A DNA stretch of 64,000 nt from Jeotgalibacillus sp. ET6 (GTDB lineage: Bacteria; Bacillota; Bacilli; Bacillales; Jeotgalibacillaceae). The notes beneath the pieces were generated by a model. The model was given only the letters and a program-made list of their open reading frames with translations, had not been told where the DNA came from and made no database searches. This document shows positions 62,006 through 64,000 of this stretch, one piece after another (position 1 is the stretch's first letter; the number at the start of each line of letters is the position of its first letter). The stretch spans positions 434,001 through 498,000 of the forward strand of contig NZ_JARUIU010000002.1 in the NCBI RefSeq assembly GCF_029667115.1, written 5' to 3'. A program made the translations under genes and the position numbers.

Positions 62006-63949
62006 TTACTCTATTACTTTTATAAACCTGCTTAACTTAGCATCATATACACCAACGAGTTCTTCAACACCGTTTGTGACTTTGAAAATTTCAGCGCCAT
62101 CTTGTGGCTTCATGAAACTTCTTGCTTCAAATTCTGGAATTAAACTTCCATCTCTAGCAGAAGTAAATCCATTACCAGTTTGAGGATAGCCAAAAGAGGA
62201 CTTAGCATTTGGTGTGTCAGAAAGCTTATTAGAATATGGTATTTCTAACTTATTTACTTCTTCAGACTTAAATCGAATGACTGCATAGTCAGTATCTTTA
62301 GAAAATTTTGTTCCCGGGTAATCTAAACGAAGCCCGTCAAAGACATCGCTCGCTGAATTTAGATGTTTCACATCGTTGGCTTTAGCTATACATCCTCCTA
62401 TTGCTGCATAAGGATCTGTATCTTTCAAATAATTTTCAATATCACCTGTTGAAATGACTTTTTGTAACATTGTATTTTTATCAGGTGATGGTACTGCATC
62501 CCTAAAATTCTTTAAAACTGCTTTTTCTGCATCGGAAAGGTTATCGACTTTACTCATTACCAAAACATGCAGCTCTGTTTCACTGATCTCATGTTTAGTC
62601 AATAAACTTTTAAAAGTAGTAGAGGATTTAAAACTATCTAGTTGCATAAAATTACTCTTATTAAGAGGAGGTTTAACCAAATCATCCGTCCTCTTAGGAA
62701 CACTACCCAATACATCAGCCCCATTGCCTTTAACCATTTTCATCCCCGCGCCAAATGGAAGCATGGAGCCCATCATGAGCATTTCGGTTCTTTGTTCTGC
62801 GGTGACTTCGTTGCCTAGGAGGTCCTGGCCGAAAAAGAAGCCGGATAATCCGTTGGCGCTGACGAGGCCGTAGATGCCTTTTTCTGCGTGGGAGACGCGG
62901 GTGAAGGCCTGGGTACTGGATTTAAATGCGGTCAGCGGTGCGGTGGCTGCTTTTGATCCTTTTGAGACTGCGAATACGGCTTTTCCACCCTTAGCTACTT
63001 TGGAGGCGGGTCCGAGAATCGGGACGATGCCTGCTGCGGCCCAGGCGGCTGCGGCGGTTCGTTCAGAGGCGCTGAGCTCCCGGCCGGTGACAGGGTCGAC
63101 GCCGGTTGATGCTCTCACTGTATCATAATAGCCTGAAAATTCGCCAACGAAGTTTTTCGTGCCGTCCAGAAATTTTTGAAGTCCGGAGCGGGCATCAAGT
63201 TCGGCTTGCCGTGCCTGGGCTTCGCGTGCTTCGTGCAGCTGTTGTTTATGCTGAATGTATTCGGTGCTGCGCTGCTGGGATGCTTCGATGGCAGCATGGG
63301 CTTCGCTGTTTTCATAGGCGTGTACATTAAAAGACATGGGCGAGAATGTTCCGTTTTGTGTGGTGGCTTGAAGCAATCCTTCGATCAGGGCAAGAATCAG
63401 TGTTTCAGATTCAACTGACAGACCGTACTCATCGGTCAGAACCTGATCAAGCTCTTCCATTTGTTCAACCGTGTCATCTCGCTTGTTTTTCGCGTCCTGC
63501 ATGGATAGTTCAATCTGGGATGGGGAGTAGGCTTCAAGTGAGACAAGATCTCGGATGCGCGAGAGGATCGCGGATAGATCCTCGTGCTGCTGCTGAATCA
63601 TGTCCGCTGTTCGTTTGTGAGCGGCATTCAGGTCGTCTTCCAGGAAAGGTCCATCCATCTTCGTACTGCCGCCGAGTTTGCGGTCTTCTGCCATCGCTCC
63701 GACATCTTCCATAAACGCAATTTGCTGCTCCACCAGCTGCAGCCACATGTCCACGACATCGATTTGGGCGGTGAAAAATCCTTTAATGGCTTCGGCTGCT
63801 TTTCCTTCAAACGCTTCGCCAAGGTCCGTTACGGCTCTCATTTTTTCCCGTAAGACGTCCAGGCTTTCGCGAAAGGTGACGTACTGGTTTACACGCTCTT
63901 CCATCGTTTCTTTTAAAGCGGCTGCATCATATCTGACTGTTTGCGTCAT
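62006..63949 (-). CDS. LXG-domain polymorphic toxin exported by type VII secretion
   Basis: 647 residues. Helical LXG head (about 1-235), a coiled linker (about 235-275), the pre-toxin TG region (about 279-425: STGVDPVTGRELSASERTAAAAW, ILGPASKVAKGGKAV), then a distinct C-terminal toxin (about 430-647). The toxin has YAVIRF, FGYPQTGNGF, IPEFEAR and VGVYD patterns; the catalytic class is unassigned (an ADP-ribosyltransferase-like fold is possible). The head and PT-TG DNA are GC-rich, while the toxin part and the next gene are AT-rich. SD AAAGGAAG. It needs a Yuk/Ess secretion system encoded elsewhere. Confidence 0.9.
   Translation of the reverse strand: MTQTVRYDAAALKETMEERVNQYVTFRESLDVLREKMRAVTDLGEAFEGKAAEAIKGFFTAQIDVVDMWLQLVEQQIAFMEDVGAMAEDRKLGGSTKMDGPFLEDDLNAAHKRTADMIQQQHEDLSAILSRIRDLVSLEAYSPSQIELSMQDAKNKRDDTVEQMEELDQVLTDEYGLSVESETLILALIEGLLQATTQNGTFSPMSFNVHAYENSEAHAAIEASQQRSTEYIQHKQQLHEAREAQARQAELDARSGLQKFLDGTKNFVGEFSGYYDTVRASTGVDPVTGRELSASERTAAAAWAAAGIVPILGPASKVAKGGKAVFAVSKGSKAATAPLTAFKSSTQAFTRVSHAEKGIYGLVSANGLSGFFFGQDLLGNEVTAEQRTEMLMMGSMLPFGAGMKMVKGNGADVLGSVPKRTDDLVKPPLNKSNFMQLDSFKSSTTFKSLLTKHEISETELHVLVMSKVDNLSDAEKAVLKNFRDAVPSPDKNTMLQKVISTGDIENYLKDTDPYAAIGGCIAKANDVKHLNSASDVFDGLRLDYPGTKFSKDTDYAVIRFKSEEVNKLEIPYSNKLSDTPNAKSSFGYPQTGNGFTSARDGSLIPEFEARSFMKPQDGAEIFKVTNGVEELVGVYDAKLSRFIKVIE
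62712..63124 (-). repeat. Duplicated PT-TG segment, intact-toxin copy
   Basis: Partner of 60928-61340. The last shared stretch on its left (ATTTTCATCCCCGCxCCAAA) is followed by the variable toxin sequence. Marks the exchange junction between conserved trunk and variable toxin. Confidence 0.85.
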
Positions 63950-64000
63950 CGCTTCACTTCCTTTAGTTTCTACTATTTTCCTTTATTGTAATGAACAACA

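Noticed and set aside
62454-63128. Plus-strand frames of 84-139 codons opposite the LXG toxin, also mirrored in the orphan cassette
   Set aside because: Shadow of the GC-rich PT-TG region; the duplication makes them look conserved, but only because the toxin DNA is duplicated.
1-64000. CRISPR arrays, tRNA or rRNA genes, prophage or transposase genes
   Set aside because: No regularly spaced direct repeats, no tRNA-like cloverleaf and no integrase or transposase-like protein were seen.

Overview
The window looks like chromosome of a low-to-moderate GC, motile, naturally competent Bacillales (Bacillota) bacterium. Gene order matches the Bacillus subtilis tagO - LCP - yvyE - degS - degU - degV - comF - yvyF - flgM - flgN - flgK - flgL - yviE - fliW - csrA - hag neighbourhood. 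The many CWB2-repeat wall proteins and the dispersed intergenic repeats suggest a halotolerant genus outside the B. subtilis group, but the species cannot be fixed from the sequence alone.

Region 1 (1-4250, mostly minus strand): an XRE-TPR regulator overlapping a small secreted Phr-like pro-peptide (a candidate RRNPP quorum-sensing pair), a LysM/NlpC-P60 wall hydrolase, and an exported SGNH-like protein. Region 2 (4338-6561): a Wzz-type modulator, BY-kinase and PHP-type tyrosine phosphatase module (ywqC-D-E/capABC type). Region 3 (6794-34454): a wall-polymer and wall-protein island. It holds a MurJ/Wzx-like flippase, PIG-L deacetylase, Wzy/ligase-like protein, acyltransferase, GNAT protein, UDP-ManNAc dehydrogenase, TagA, a GT4 glycosyltransferase, TagO and an LCP ligase. 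Interleaved are five exported proteins, each with a CWB2 triplet fused to a different module: NlpC/P60, subtilase, amidase, lytic transglycosylase or PPC.

Region 4 (34635-45429): yvyE, degS-degU, then a trehalose insertion (treR, treA, treP with a clear promoter, TreR-type operator and cre-like site), two small genes, a second acyltransferase and degV. Region 5 (45487-59493): comFA (apparently with a CTG start), comFC and the late flagellar genes. At least four sigma-D promoters of the form TTAA/TTTA-N15-GCCGATAT are readable, ahead of flgM, a fliS-like/large-flagellin pair, the flgN-flgK-flgL-yviE-fliW-csrA operon, and hag. A ylqG/ylqH-like pair (FliK-like and FlhB-C-like) sits inside this cluster. 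Region 6 (59784-63949, minus strand): a type VII secretion LXG polymorphic toxin with its probable immunity gene, followed by an orphan EsaD/YeeF-like nuclease cassette (no LXG head, one -1 frame change) with a YezG/EsaG-like immunity gene. The orphan shares about 410 bp of near-identical DNA with the intact toxin.

A MITE-like intergenic repeat of roughly 150-225 bp recurs at six or more sites, often just after genes, and one end supplies a terminator hairpin. The most interesting items are the orphan toxin cassette, the peptide-receptor pair, the CWB2/polymer island, the non-canonical comFA start, the flagellin-chaperone pair and the repeat family.
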